From assembly GCF_043195095.1 (NCBI RefSeq), contig NZ_JBAFWN010000003.1: a stretch of 64,000 nucleotides of DNA, one strand, 5' to 3'. Below are positions 15,443-24,050 of this stretch, piece by piece. Numbering within the stretch: the first letter of the stretch is position 1; every line of letters starts with the position of its first letter. Source of the stretch: NCEH01 sp043195095. Its GTDB lineage: Bacteria > Pseudomonadota > Alphaproteobacteria > Rhizobiales > Xanthobacteraceae. The position numbers and the translations under genes were made by a program. The notes under the pieces are model-generated. The model did not search any database. It had not been told where the DNA came from and saw only the letters and a list, made by a program, of their open reading frames with translations.

Positions 15443-16221
15443 CCGCGACCCTCTCGCCGCTTCAGCGTCTGGCCCTCGGGATCGTCGGCTTCCTGGCCTT
15501 TCTCGCCTTCTGGGCCGGCCTCTCCGCGAGCGGCCTCGTGAACCCGACCTTCCTGCCGGGGCCGGTCTCCGTGGTGACGCGATTGCTGACGCTCCTGACC
15601 ACGCCGTTCGCCGGCGGCACGCTTCAGCTGCATCTGGCTTCCAGCCTCCAGCGGTTCGCCAGCGGCTATCTTCTGGCGGTGGCGATCGGCATTCCGCTCG
15701 GGCTGCTGATGGGCCGCTTCCGCCTGCTGGACGATATCGTGACCCCGCTGTTCGATGCGCTGCGCTTCATCGCGCCCATCGCCTGGGTGCCGTTCGCGGC
15801 CCTGTGGTTCGGCACCGGCTTCGGCGGCCCCGTCCTGATCATCTTTTCCGGCGCGTTTCCGCCCTGTCTCATCAATGCCTATCGCGGCGCCCGCTATGTG
15901 GATGCCCGTTATCTGGAAGCCGCCGAGATGCTCGGCACGCCCAATTGGCGGATCATCCTGGAGGTGCTCCTTCCGGCCTCGGTGCCGTCCATCGTCGCCG
16001 GCCTGCGCATCAGCGCCGGGCTCGGCTGGCAGTCGCTGGTGGGCGCGGAGCTGATCGTGGCCTCCACGGGGGTCGGCTACCTGATGGTGCAGGCGCAGAG
16101 CGCGGTTTCAACCCCCACCGTGATGGTCGGCATGCTGGCCATCGGTTTCGTCGGCGTCCTGATCGACGTCGCCCTTCGTATGGTCGAAGCGCGCATCGGC
16201 CGCCGGCTCGGAAAAGTGTGA
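15439..16221 (+). CDS. ABC transporter permease 2 (sulfonate/taurine type)
   Basis: A 260-residue homologue of the preceding permease starting at MTATLSPLQR. It has six hydrophobic helices and motifs RFIAPIAWVPFAALWFGTG and EAAEMLGTPNWRI. Start and stop overlap with permease 1 shows translational coupling. Probably arose by duplication and now pairs with permease 1. Confidence 0.88.
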   Translation: MTATLSPLQRLALGIVGFLAFLAFWAGLSASGLVNPTFLPGPVSVVTRLLTLLTTPFAGGTLQLHLASSLQRFASGYLLAVAIGIPLGLLMGRFRLLDDIVTPLFDALRFIAPIAWVPFAALWFGTGFGGPVLIIFSGAFPPCLINAYRGARYVDARYLEAAEMLGTPNWRIILEVLLPASVPSIVAGLRISAGLGWQSLVGAELIVASTGVGYLMVQAQSAVSTPTVMVGMLAIGFVGVLIDVALRMVEARIGRRLGKV

Positions 16222-16227
16222 GGACCC

Positions 16228-17016
16228 ATGAGCAGCATCCGCTTCGACGCTGTCGGCAAGACGTTCGGGAACGCGGTTTCCGTTCTCGAAGGCATCAACC
16301 TCGACGTGGCCGACAAGGAATTCCTCGCCATCGTCGGCCCATCGGGCTGCGGCAAGACCACCTGCCTGCGGCTTGCGGCGGGGTTTGAGTTTCCCACCTC
16401 CGGCCGGGTGCTCGTTGGCAATAGCGTGGTCACCCGGCCGGGGCCGGACCGGGCCGTGGTGTTCCAACAGTTCGCCTTGTTCCCCTGGAAGACGGTGACC
16501 GAGAACATCGAGCTCGGCCTGCGCAACAAAGGCATGGCGCGGGAGGAGCGGCGCACCCGTGTCGCCGATGCCGTGGGCATGATCGGCCTTGGCGGTTATG
16601 AGGAGGCCTATCCCCATCAATTGTCCGGCGGCATGCAGCAGCGCGTCGCCATCGCCCGCGCCTATGTGCTCGATCCCCAGGTGCTGCTGATGGACGAGCC
16701 GTTCGGCGCGCTCGACGCGCAGACCCGCGTGGTGATGCAGGAAGAGCTGGTTCGCCTTGCCCGCCGCAACCCGCGCACCGTGCTCTTCATCACCCACGGG
16801 GTGGAGGAAGCCGTCTATCTCGCCGATCGCGTGGCGATCATGAGCAAGCGGCCGGGTCGCATCAAGGAAATCATCGATGTGAAATCGGTGCGCCTCGCCG
16901 ACAATTGGGAGCGCCATAGCCGCATCGAGGATGTGATGGACCTGGAATCCTTCGTCCATCTGCGCACGCACATCTGGAAGTCACTACGCGAGGAAAAGGC
17001 AGGCACCGGCCATTGA
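16228..17016 (+). CDS. ABC transporter ATPase (SsuB/TauB type)
   Basis: A 262-residue ATPase, 6 bases after permease 2. Walker A is GPSGCGKT, the Q-loop is VVFQQFALFPWKT, the signature is LSGGMQQR, Walker B is VLLMDEPFGALD, and the switch His lies in FITHGVEEA. The C-terminal extension after residue 215 is usual for nitrate/sulfonate importers. It energises the import system formed by its neighbours. Confidence 0.9.
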   Translation: MSSIRFDAVGKTFGNAVSVLEGINLDVADKEFLAIVGPSGCGKTTCLRLAAGFEFPTSGRVLVGNSVVTRPGPDRAVVFQQFALFPWKTVTENIELGLRNKGMAREERRTRVADAVGMIGLGGYEEAYPHQLSGGMQQRVAIARAYVLDPQVLLMDEPFGALDAQTRVVMQEELVRLARRNPRTVLFITHGVEEAVYLADRVAIMSKRPGRIKEIIDVKSVRLADNWERHSRIEDVMDLESFVHLRTHIWKSLREEKAGTGH

Positions 17017-17068
17017 GGACGGGCCGCCATCGAGAGCCGCAAAGCGGCCGATCTGGGAGGAAAATCAC

Positions 17069-18124
17069 ATGAAGACGAGCCTGAAAGCAGCGGTCCTGGC
17101 CCTTGGCCTCGCCACCGCGATCGCCCCGGCGGCACGTGCCGAGGAGCAGAAGATCAACATCTCTTACCAGCCCTCGCTCTATTGGGCGCTGCCGTTCTAC
17201 ATCGCCTCCGAAAAGGGCTGGTGGAAGGATGTGGGCCTCGCGCCCACGTTCGCGACCTTCCCGGCCGGCGCGCCGCAGGTGGCCGCCGCCCAGGCGAGTT
17301 CCTGGGACGTGGGCGGCACCGGTTCCGTGCCCGCCGTGCTCGGCGCGGCGCGCTTCGGGCTGATGACCATCGGCATCACCAACGACGAATCCAAGACCAA
17401 CGCCATCATGGCGCGGGGCGACAAGGTGGAGGCCCTGCGCAAGGACCCCAAGAAGCTGGCGGGCCAGAAGCTGCTGCTGACCACCAATTCCACCGCTGAT
17501 TACGCCGCCCGCAATTGCTTGAAGAAGTGGGGCCTGTCGTCTTCCGACATGCAGTTCGTCAACCTTGGGCAGGCGCAGATCATCTCGGCGATGATCTCCA
17601 ACAATGGCGACGTGGTCGGCGTGTGGGCGCCCAATACCTATACGCTGGAAGAAAAGGCTGGCGCGAAGGTGTTGTGCTCCGGCGCCGATGCCGACGCGGT
17701 GGTGCCCGGCGCACTGGTGGTGCGGGCCGACTATGCCAAGCAGAATCCCGAGGCGGTGGCGAAGGTGCTCGCGGTCTATGTGCGCGCCTGGAGCTGGGCC
17801 AAGGCCCATCCCAAGGAGGCAAAGGCGCTCGCGAAGCAATTCTATGCCCAGGGCGGGGTCGAGGCATCGGACGCCGCCATCGACCAGGAATTCGCCCTGC
17901 GCCCCACCTTCACCCTCGCCGAACAGCTGCACCTGATGGATCGCAGCAAGGGCGCCTCGGAGCTGGACGGCTGGCTGAGCCGGATCGGCACCTTCATGAG
18001 CGATGTCGGCACCATCTCGGCCTCGCCGGACCCCAAAACCTATGTGAGCGACAGTTTCATGAAGCAGGTGGGCGCCGACCCCAAGCTGAAGGCCTTCGCA
18101 ACCGAGTTCGACAAGTCCAACTGA
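17069..18124 (+). CDS. ABC transporter substrate-binding protein
   Basis: A 351-residue exported protein whose signal peptide ends near PAARAEE. The mature protein belongs to the NrtA/SsuA/TauA type: INISYQPSLYWALPFYIASEKG, then GAPQVAAAQASSWDVGGTG and ILTTNSTADYAARN-like ligand segments. The start follows GGGAGGAA. It is followed by an intercistronic hairpin and then hpsN. Importer genes ahead of hpsN point to DHPS, but ligand specificity is inference; known DHPS users often have TRAP-type importers instead. Confidence 0.88.
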   Translation: MKTSLKAAVLALGLATAIAPAARAEEQKINISYQPSLYWALPFYIASEKGWWKDVGLAPTFATFPAGAPQVAAAQASSWDVGGTGSVPAVLGAARFGLMTIGITNDESKTNAIMARGDKVEALRKDPKKLAGQKLLLTTNSTADYAARNCLKKWGLSSSDMQFVNLGQAQIISAMISNNGDVVGVWAPNTYTLEEKAGAKVLCSGADADAVVPGALVVRADYAKQNPEAVAKVLAVYVRAWSWAKAHPKEAKALAKQFYAQGGVEASDAAIDQEFALRPTFTLAEQLHLMDRSKGASELDGWLSRIGTFMSDVGTISASPDPKTYVSDSFMKQVGADPKLKAFATEFDKSN

Positions 18125-18137
18125 CGCCGTCCGCGGC

Positions 18138-18170
18138 GGCGCCGGAGCGTGATGATCCAACACCGGCGCC
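18138..18170 (+). promoter_or_regulatory. Intercistronic hairpin between binding protein and hpsN
   Basis: A perfect 8-bp inverted repeat GGCGCCGG / CCGGCGCC with a 17-base loop and no T-run. It is probably an mRNA-stabilising element rather than a terminator, given that hpsN has no obvious promoter of its own. Confidence 0.4.
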
Positions 18171-18197
18171 GTTGGCCGGACCCCATGGAGACTGAAG

Positions 18198-19511
18198 ATG
18201 GCGATCGAGTATCTGAAGCGGGCCACCAAGACCCCCGAGAGCGAAACCGGCACCGCGCGCCAGGTGGTCACGGACATGCTCGGCGACATCGAGCGGCGCG
18301 GCGAGCAGGCGGTGCGCGACTATGCGCTGAAGCTGGACAAGTGGGACGGCGATATCCTCGTCACCCGCGAGGAGATGGAGCGCCGTGCCGCCGAGGTTCC
18401 GGAGATCGTGCGCCGGGACATTGATTTCGCCGCTGCCCAGGTGCGCCGGTTCGCCGAGGCCCAGCGCGACAGCGTGCAGGACTTTTCCGTGGAACTGCTG
18501 CCCGGCCTCGTCGCGGGGCAGAAGCTGGTGCCCTGCACGGTGGCCGGCTGCTATGTGCCCACCGGCCGCTATGCCCATATCGCCTCCGCTTATATGTCGG
18601 TGGCGACCGCCAAGGCGGCGGGCGTGCAGACCGTGGTGGCGTGCTCGACGCCGTTCCGGGGGCAGGGCATCCACCCGTACGTGCTCTATGCCATGAAGGT
18701 CGCCGGCGCCGACATCGTCATGACGCTCGGTGGCGTGCAGGCGATCGCGGCCATGGCCTTCGGCCTGTTCACCGGTCGCCCGGCGGACATCATCGTCGGT
18801 CCCGGCAATAAGTTCGTGGCGGAAGCCAAGCGCATGCTGTTCGGCAAGGTCGGCATCGACGTGTTCGCCGGCCCCTCCGAAGTGGCTGTGATCGCCGACG
18901 AGACGGCCGATGCCCACATCGTCGCCGTGGATCTCGTGGGGCAGGCCGAACATGGGCACGAAAGCCCGGCGTGGCTGTTCACCTCGTCCCGTGCGCTGGC
19001 CGAGGACGTGATGCGGCGCATCCCCGGCCTGATCGCCGAATTGCCGCCGACCGCCCGCGATGCCGCCACCGCCGCCTGGAATGATTATGGCGAGGTGGTC
19101 GTGTGCGACACCCGCGCGGAACTGGTCGAGGTGTCCGATCGCTACGCCAGCGAGCATCTGGAGGTGCATACGTCCGATCTCGACTGGTGGCTGGCCAACC
19201 TCTCCAATTACGGCTCGCTGTTCCTGGGCGAGGAAACCACCGTTGCCTTCGGCGACAAGACGTCCGGGCCGAACCATATCCTGCCCACCAAGTTCGCCGC
19301 CCGCTATTCCGCCGGCCTCTCGGTGCATAAATTCCTCAAGCCGCTCACCTGGCAGCGCATGGACCAGAACGCGTGCAAGACCATCGCCCAGGCGACCGCG
19401 CGCATCTCGCGGCTGGAAGGCATGGAAGCCCATGCGCGCACCGCCGATGCGCGGCTCGCGAAATACTTCCCCGGCCATAATTTCGATATGGGCGTTCCGG
19501 TCGATGCCTGA
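18198..19511 (+). CDS. hpsN: Sulfopropanediol 3-dehydrogenase (HisD family)
   Basis: This 437-residue histidinol-dehydrogenase homologue oxidises (R)-DHPS to (R)-sulfolactate with NAD+ in the known HpsN pathway. The zinc and catalytic residues of HisD all have counterparts with a constant offset of 7 from the E. coli HisD numbering: Q249, H252, D353, H412, and the E319-H320 pair. No other histidine-biosynthesis gene is near. SDR and zinc-alcohol-dehydrogenase genes follow at once, as expected for hpsO and hpsP, and a sulfonate-type importer precedes. The 3' end overlaps the SDR gene by 8 bases. Confidence 0.85.
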   Translation: MAIEYLKRATKTPESETGTARQVVTDMLGDIERRGEQAVRDYALKLDKWDGDILVTREEMERRAAEVPEIVRRDIDFAAAQVRRFAEAQRDSVQDFSVELLPGLVAGQKLVPCTVAGCYVPTGRYAHIASAYMSVATAKAAGVQTVVACSTPFRGQGIHPYVLYAMKVAGADIVMTLGGVQAIAAMAFGLFTGRPADIIVGPGNKFVAEAKRMLFGKVGIDVFAGPSEVAVIADETADAHIVAVDLVGQAEHGHESPAWLFTSSRALAEDVMRRIPGLIAELPPTARDAATAAWNDYGEVVVCDTRAELVEVSDRYASEHLEVHTSDLDWWLANLSNYGSLFLGEETTVAFGDKTSGPNHILPTKFAARYSAGLSVHKFLKPLTWQRMDQNACKTIAQATARISRLEGMEAHARTADARLAKYFPGHNFDMGVPVDA

Positions 19512-20292
19512 GACCTCTTCACGCTTCCGCCTTCAGGCTTTGTTCGACCTGACGGGGCATACGGCACTCGTCACCGGCGGCAACTCCGGCATCGGGCTGG
19601 CGCTGGCCCGCGCGCTGGGGCTTGCCGGGGCCTCCGTCGTGCTGGTGGCGCGCCGGCCCGCCGATCTGGAGGCCGCCGTTCGCGACCTTCAGGGCGAGGG
19701 CATCGCCAGCCAATGGATCGCCGGCGATCTCGCTCCCGCCGACGGGCCCGACGCCATCGCCGCCGAACTGGTGCAGCGCGGCTGTGCGCCCGACATCTTG
19801 GTGAACGCCGCCGGCATCAATCTGCGCCAGCCGTTCATGGATGTGACCATGGATGCGTTCGACACGCACATGGCCGTGCACGTGCGCGCGCCGTTCCGCC
19901 TGGTGCAATTGCTGGCGCCGGCGATGGCGGCGCGCAACTGGGGGCGGATCGTCAACATCGCTTCGCTCCAGTCCTTCCGGGCCTTTCCCAATTCCGCTCC
20001 TTACGGCGCGGCGAAAGGCGCGGTCGCGCAGCTCACCCGCGCCATGGCCGAGGAATGGTCGTCGCGCGGCATCACCTGCAACGCCATCGCGCCGGGCTTT
20101 TTCCCGACCCCGCTGACCCAAGCGGTGTTCGACGACGATGTCCGCGCCGCCCGCAACGCGCAGCAGACCGCCATCGGCCGCAACGGGGCGCTGGAAGATC
20201 TGCACGGCGCCGTGGTCTTCCTCGCCTCCGACGCGTCCGCCTATGTCACCGGGCAGGTGCTGGCGGTGGACGGCGGCTTCACCGCCAAATGA
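19504..20292 (+). CDS. hpsO: SDR-family sulfopropanediol 2-dehydrogenase (HpsO-like)
   Basis: This 262-residue short-chain dehydrogenase starts at MPETSSRFR, overlapping hpsN. The nucleotide motif TGGNSGIG is near residues 24-31, NAAG follows in the usual place, and the catalytic pair is Y167 and K171 (YGAAK). In hps clusters the SDR and the zinc alcohol dehydrogenase oxidise and re-reduce C2 of DHPS, interconverting its enantiomers so that HpsN can use both. Which enantiomer this one prefers cannot be read from the sequence. The name rests on gene order and family. Confidence 0.72.
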   Translation: MPETSSRFRLQALFDLTGHTALVTGGNSGIGLALARALGLAGASVVLVARRPADLEAAVRDLQGEGIASQWIAGDLAPADGPDAIAAELVQRGCAPDILVNAAGINLRQPFMDVTMDAFDTHMAVHVRAPFRLVQLLAPAMAARNWGRIVNIASLQSFRAFPNSAPYGAAKGAVAQLTRAMAEEWSSRGITCNAIAPGFFPTPLTQAVFDDDVRAARNAQQTAIGRNGALEDLHGAVVFLASDASAYVTGQVLAVDGGFTAK

Positions 20293-20302
20293 TGGAATTG
20301 TC

Positions 20303-21298
20303 ATGAGAGCCCTGGTTTATACCGGTCCCCTTTCCCTGGAACTGGGCGAGGTGGCCGAGCCCGTGCCTGGCAATGACGAAGTGCTGGTGCGGGTCGAGGC
20401 GGTCGGCATCTGCGGGTCCGACATGCACGCCTATCACGGGCATGATGCGCGCCGACCCGCCCCTCTGGTGCTCGGCCACGAGGCGGCCGGGCGCATCGCC
20501 AGCGGACCGCGCGCGGGAGAGCGGGTCACCGTGAATCCGCTGGTCGTATGCGGCACCTGTCGCGCCTGCGAGGCGGGCAGGGCGCATCTGTGCCCGTCGC
20601 GGCAGATCCTCTCCATGCCGCCGCGTCCGGGTGCGTTCGCCGAGCTGGTGCGGGTGCCGGAGCGCAATTTGGTGGCGATCCCGGAGGATTTCCCCATTGC
20701 CAAGGCGGCGCTCGCCGAGCCGGTGGCGGTGTCCTACCACGCGGTGAACCAGGGGGCGCGGCTGCTGGACATGCCGCTTTCGGCCGCGCGTTGCCTGGTC
20801 ATCGGCGGCGGCGCCATCGGCCTTGCGGCGGCGCTGGTTCTGGCCATGCAGGGGGCGGCGGAGATCTTCGTTGCCGAGCCCCACGCCGGGCGCCGGGCCA
20901 CGCTGGCGCGGGCCGGGAATTTCCGGTGCTACGCGCCAGGGGAGGCCGGGGCGCCGCAGGAGAGCAGCATTGACCTCGTCATCGACGCGGTGGGCGCGGT
21001 TGCGACGCGGGCGAGCGCCAGCGCTCTGGTGCGTCCCGGCGGAGTGATCGTCCATGCCGGGCTGTTGCCGGGGCTGGATGGCTTCGACGTGCGGCGCATC
21101 ACGCTTCAGGAAATCATCGTCAGCGGGACCTATTGCTACACGCCGGCCGATTTCCGCGCCACGGTGAATGCCCTCGCCTCAGGGCGCCTCGGCGCGCTCG
21201 ACTGGTTCGAGGAGCGCGACCTCGCGGAGGGCATCGCCGCCTTCCAGGATATCGACGCGGGGCGCACCTCCGCGGCCAAGATCGTGCTCCGGCTCTAG
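20303..21298 (+). CDS. hpsP: Zinc-type alcohol dehydrogenase, sulfopropanediol 2-dehydrogenase (HpsP-like)
   Basis: This 331-residue medium-chain dehydrogenase has the catalytic-zinc motifs GICGSDMHAYHG and GHEAAG, the four-Cys structural-zinc loop CGTCRACEAGRAHLC near residue 80, and a Rossmann motif VIGGGAIGLAAA. Last gene of the operon, 10 bases after hpsO. It would be the second C2 dehydrogenase of the DHPS racemisation pair. Threonine- or sorbitol-dehydrogenase-like alternatives are possible from sequence alone; context makes DHPS likely. Confidence 0.72.
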   Translation: MRALVYTGPLSLELGEVAEPVPGNDEVLVRVEAVGICGSDMHAYHGHDARRPAPLVLGHEAAGRIASGPRAGERVTVNPLVVCGTCRACEAGRAHLCPSRQILSMPPRPGAFAELVRVPERNLVAIPEDFPIAKAALAEPVAVSYHAVNQGARLLDMPLSAARCLVIGGGAIGLAAALVLAMQGAAEIFVAEPHAGRRATLARAGNFRCYAPGEAGAPQESSIDLVIDAVGAVATRASASALVRPGGVIVHAGLLPGLDGFDVRRITLQEIIVSGTYCYTPADFRATVNALASGRLGALDWFEERDLAEGIAAFQDIDAGRTSAAKIVLRL

Positions 21299-21325
21299 GA
21301 TCAACCTGGGCTTTGGCTGCCCGGC

Positions 21326-22189
21326 TCAGGAGGTGACGCGCACGTCCACCGACATGCCGAGGCAGTCGTCGCGCGCGCCCACATAGGTGCCGGAGACCGG
21401 AACGGTCTGCTCGATGGTGCGCGCCACCGAGACCGGAACGAGGTTCGACGCCCCGACGCCGCCATTGGTCGGATCGAAGGTGATCCACCCCGCGCCGGGC
21501 ACGTAGATTTCGGTCCAGGCATGGGTGGTGCCGGCATTCGCGCTGCCGATGAGCGCGGTGCCCGGCGTGTGCAGATATCCCGAGACGATCCGCGCGCCGA
21601 ACCCGAGGCAACGGGCCGCTTCCGCCAGCAGCACGGCGAAATCACGGCAGGTGCCCCATCCGCGATCGAGCGTATGGAGCGGCGGTTGCGTGCCCTCCTC
21701 ATCGCGGCTCTGATAGCGGATGTGCGCGGGAATTCCCGCATTCATGTCCTTTAGCAAGCTGAGCGTGTCGGTGGGATTCGAGCGCACGAAGCTGCGGGCC
21801 CAGGCCTGGAGCCGCCCGGCGGGATCGGCATATTGCGGGCGTGTGAGTGCGCCGAGGTCCGTCCATTCATCGTCGGAATGGCGGAAGGGATAATGTATCG
21901 CTGAGCCCGCGATCTCGAACACCGGCCAAGCGGAGGCATAATGCTCAAGCTCGGCCGAGCTTTCCACCGTCAGCGTTTCCGAACGCTCGCTGAAGGATGC
22001 GGTGGCAACCGCGTTGCCGAACACGTCCTGCGTCCAGCTGAGCACGCTGGCGGGAAAGGTCGCGACCTTCATGGAGATCAGCCGCAGGTCCAGGCTCTCG
22101 CGCGGGCGCAGCATCAGGCGATGCGGCCCGAGGACGACCTGGTGGCGATAGAAATAGGTGGTGCGATGGTGAATGCGGAGCTGAACCAT
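21326..22189 (-). CDS. Transglutaminase-like domain protein
   Basis: This 287-residue protein has the bacterial transglutaminase N-terminal beta domain (RIHHRTTYFYR, then LMLRPRESLDLRL) followed by the papain-like core. The catalytic triad is visible as C181 in WGTCRDFA, H223 in THAWTEIY and D239 in FDPTN. No signal peptide is seen. Members are probably proteases or peptide-modifying enzymes, and substrates are unknown. It is convergent with hpsP and separate from the sulfonate operon. Confidence 0.87.
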   Translation of the reverse strand: MVQLRIHHRTTYFYRHQVVLGPHRLMLRPRESLDLRLISMKVATFPASVLSWTQDVFGNAVATASFSERSETLTVESSAELEHYASAWPVFEIAGSAIHYPFRHSDDEWTDLGALTRPQYADPAGRLQAWARSFVRSNPTDTLSLLKDMNAGIPAHIRYQSRDEEGTQPPLHTLDRGWGTCRDFAVLLAEAARCLGFGARIVSGYLHTPGTALIGSANAGTTHAWTEIYVPGAGWITFDPTNGGVGASNLVPVSVARTIEQTVPVSGTYVGARDDCLGMSVDVRVTS

Positions 22190-22277
22190 TCACCATTATC
22201 ATCGTGCTTCGCATTCGCAGCAATCTCTGTCCGCCCGCATCATCTCGCGAGCCACAGCTTTGCGCGCGCTGCCCCGT

Positions 22278-22694
22278 TCAGCCCGGGCTACGGAACGTGA
22301 TGAATTTATGCGCCGCGAAATTCACGAACACCGGCAGCATAATGGCGATGGCATGCGCGGCAGCCTGGGCCAGTGCGGCGGGAAGAACGTGCGCGAACAC
22401 CCGGTCCAGCCCAACCGAGGCCCCGAGCACCACCGGAAATCCCAGTGCGTTGAACAGGAAAAACCAAGACATTTCGGTGTGCATCGGCTTTCCAGAGGCC
22501 GGAAAGACGAACAGGCGGTTCAGCGTGAAGGCGGTGATAAAGCCGACCAGAAAGGCAAGGCTGACCGAAACTAAATAATTGAAATAGAGATCGAAGCCGA
22601 ACCGGCTGGCGAAATTCATCGCCGCCGCAAACCCACCCGCGAGCAAGAACTTGCCGAACTGGCCGTTCACATAAAGGGCGATCAGGCGCTGCAT
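22278..22694 (-). CDS. GtrA-family membrane protein
   Basis: A 138-residue protein with four hydrophobic helices, QFGKFLLAGG at the N-terminus and the GtrA signature FVNFAAHKFITFR at the C-terminus. GtrA-family proteins are thought to move lipid-linked sugars across the inner membrane. It follows an FAD oxidoreductase and an epimerase-like gene in the same direction, suggesting a small glycolipid or surface-polysaccharide unit. Confidence 0.85.
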   Translation of the reverse strand: MQRLIALYVNGQFGKFLLAGGFAAAMNFASRFGFDLYFNYLVSVSLAFLVGFITAFTLNRLFVFPASGKPMHTEMSWFFLFNALGFPVVLGASVGLDRVFAHVLPAALAQAAAHAIAIMLPVFVNFAAHKFITFRSPG

Positions 22695-22722
22695 CTCATC
22701 TCTTCAATCGCTGCGGCAGGGA

Positions 22723-24039
22723 TCAGCCGAAGACCGGTTCGCGGCGCGGAATATGATCGGTGCCGATTGCGGCCGCCATTTCCTTTGCGAGCCGCGCGCC
22801 TTCCGAAACGCCCCGATCCTCGGGATAATAAAAGCAGGTGTCGGCCACCTGGAGCCCGGCGATGGGCGTGCGGATCGACGGAATTTTCGCGGCGAAGCCG
22901 GGTTCGCACAGGGGCTGCGCGTAGCGCAGCCGCCCGACGCGCGAGGCAAGGCGATCGCCCTCGGACACGGCCGGATTGACCCGCCGCAGATAGCCGAAGC
23001 TCTCGGCGATCAGCGCCTCGTCGGACCATTGCCACTTCTCGTGGTCGTGCGGCATGTAATACGGCACGTACACCACCGTATCCGTCATGGCCCGCAGATT
23101 GGAAAACTCGATGATGCCGGGGATTTCGATCTCGGGATCGACGATGTTGACCCAGAAATGCGGCGTCACGGAACGCTTCAGCTTATGCAACACGCAGATC
23201 ACGCCGATGTTGCGGATCGCGTCATAGGCGTCCTTCGAGGCCTGCGGGAGGCTCGGCACCAATTGCGAGACGAACGGCGTCGGCACCGTGGAGATGACGG
23301 CCTCGGCAGGAAAGAAGCGGCCGCCCGCCGTCACGCCGGTGACCTTGCCGTCGGCCGTCTCCACCCGCTCGCAGGGCGTGGAGAGATGCACGCGCCCGCC
23401 GCGGCCCTCGATGGACCGCATCAGCGCATCCACCAGGGTCTGCGAGCCGCCTTCGATATGGCCAAGCTGCTCCTGGAACAGGGACTGGCGCGAATTGCCG
23501 ATGCGCCGCACGCGCGTGGCGATCCAGGCGGCCGAGACGTCGTCGGCATATTGGTAGAATTTCAGCTCCATGAGGCGGCGCCAGAGCTTGTCATAGACGC
23601 TCGCGCCCGAGCCCTTCTCGATCCAGTCGCGGGCTGAGACCTGTTCCAGATCGTCGAACGAGCGGCGCTTGGAGGTGGCGAACATCTGCAGCCCGTAGCG
23701 CAGCTTCTCCACCGGGTTCAGCAGGGAGGTGGCGAGCAGGGAAATGGGATCGCCCCATTTATGCAGGTCACCGTCCTTGAAATAGGCCATGGAGGTCGGC
23801 CGCCAGCGCATCTTGTCGGCGATGCCCAGCTCCGCCATCAGGGCGAAGGTCGGCGCGTCCGGCTTGCAGACGAAATGATAGAAGCGCTCGAGGGACAGCC
23901 CGTCGAAATCGAAATGCGCCGCCATGCCGCCGGCGACCGCATCGGCCTCCACCACGTCCACCTCATGGCCGAGGTTGAGGGTGTAATGGGCCGCCGCCAG
24001 GCCCATGGCGCCCGCGCCGATGATGACGGTCTTCGTCAT
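22723..24039 (-). CDS. NAD(P)/FAD-dependent oxidoreductase (amine-oxidase/protoporphyrinogen-oxidase fold)
   Basis: A 438-residue flavoprotein with an N-terminal FAD motif VIIGAGAMGLAAAHY and an acidic dinucleotide end (VVEADAVAGG). A second nucleotide-contact region lies at the C-terminus (PIAGLQVADTCFYYPEDRGV). The family includes UDP-galactopyranose-mutase-like and desaturase-like enzymes found in surface-polysaccharide loci. The start is 12 bases behind the epimerase-like gene stop. Exact reaction unknown; the context (epimerase, GtrA) favours sugar or isoprenoid-lipid modification. Confidence 0.78.
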   Translation of the reverse strand: MTKTVIIGAGAMGLAAAHYTLNLGHEVDVVEADAVAGGMAAHFDFDGLSLERFYHFVCKPDAPTFALMAELGIADKMRWRPTSMAYFKDGDLHKWGDPISLLATSLLNPVEKLRYGLQMFATSKRRSFDDLEQVSARDWIEKGSGASVYDKLWRRLMELKFYQYADDVSAAWIATRVRRIGNSRQSLFQEQLGHIEGGSQTLVDALMRSIEGRGGRVHLSTPCERVETADGKVTGVTAGGRFFPAEAVISTVPTPFVSQLVPSLPQASKDAYDAIRNIGVICVLHKLKRSVTPHFWVNIVDPEIEIPGIIEFSNLRAMTDTVVYVPYYMPHDHEKWQWSDEALIAESFGYLRRVNPAVSEGDRLASRVGRLRYAQPLCEPGFAAKIPSIRTPIAGLQVADTCFYYPEDRGVSEGARLAKEMAAAIGTDHIPRREPVFG

Positions 24040-24050
24040 GCCGCTCGCTC

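Noticed and set aside
18198..19511. Histidinol dehydrogenase (hisD)
   Set aside because: The zinc-site residues fit the family, but the gene sits with sulfonate transport genes, an SDR and an alcohol dehydrogenase in hpsN-O-P order, with no histidine genes nearby.
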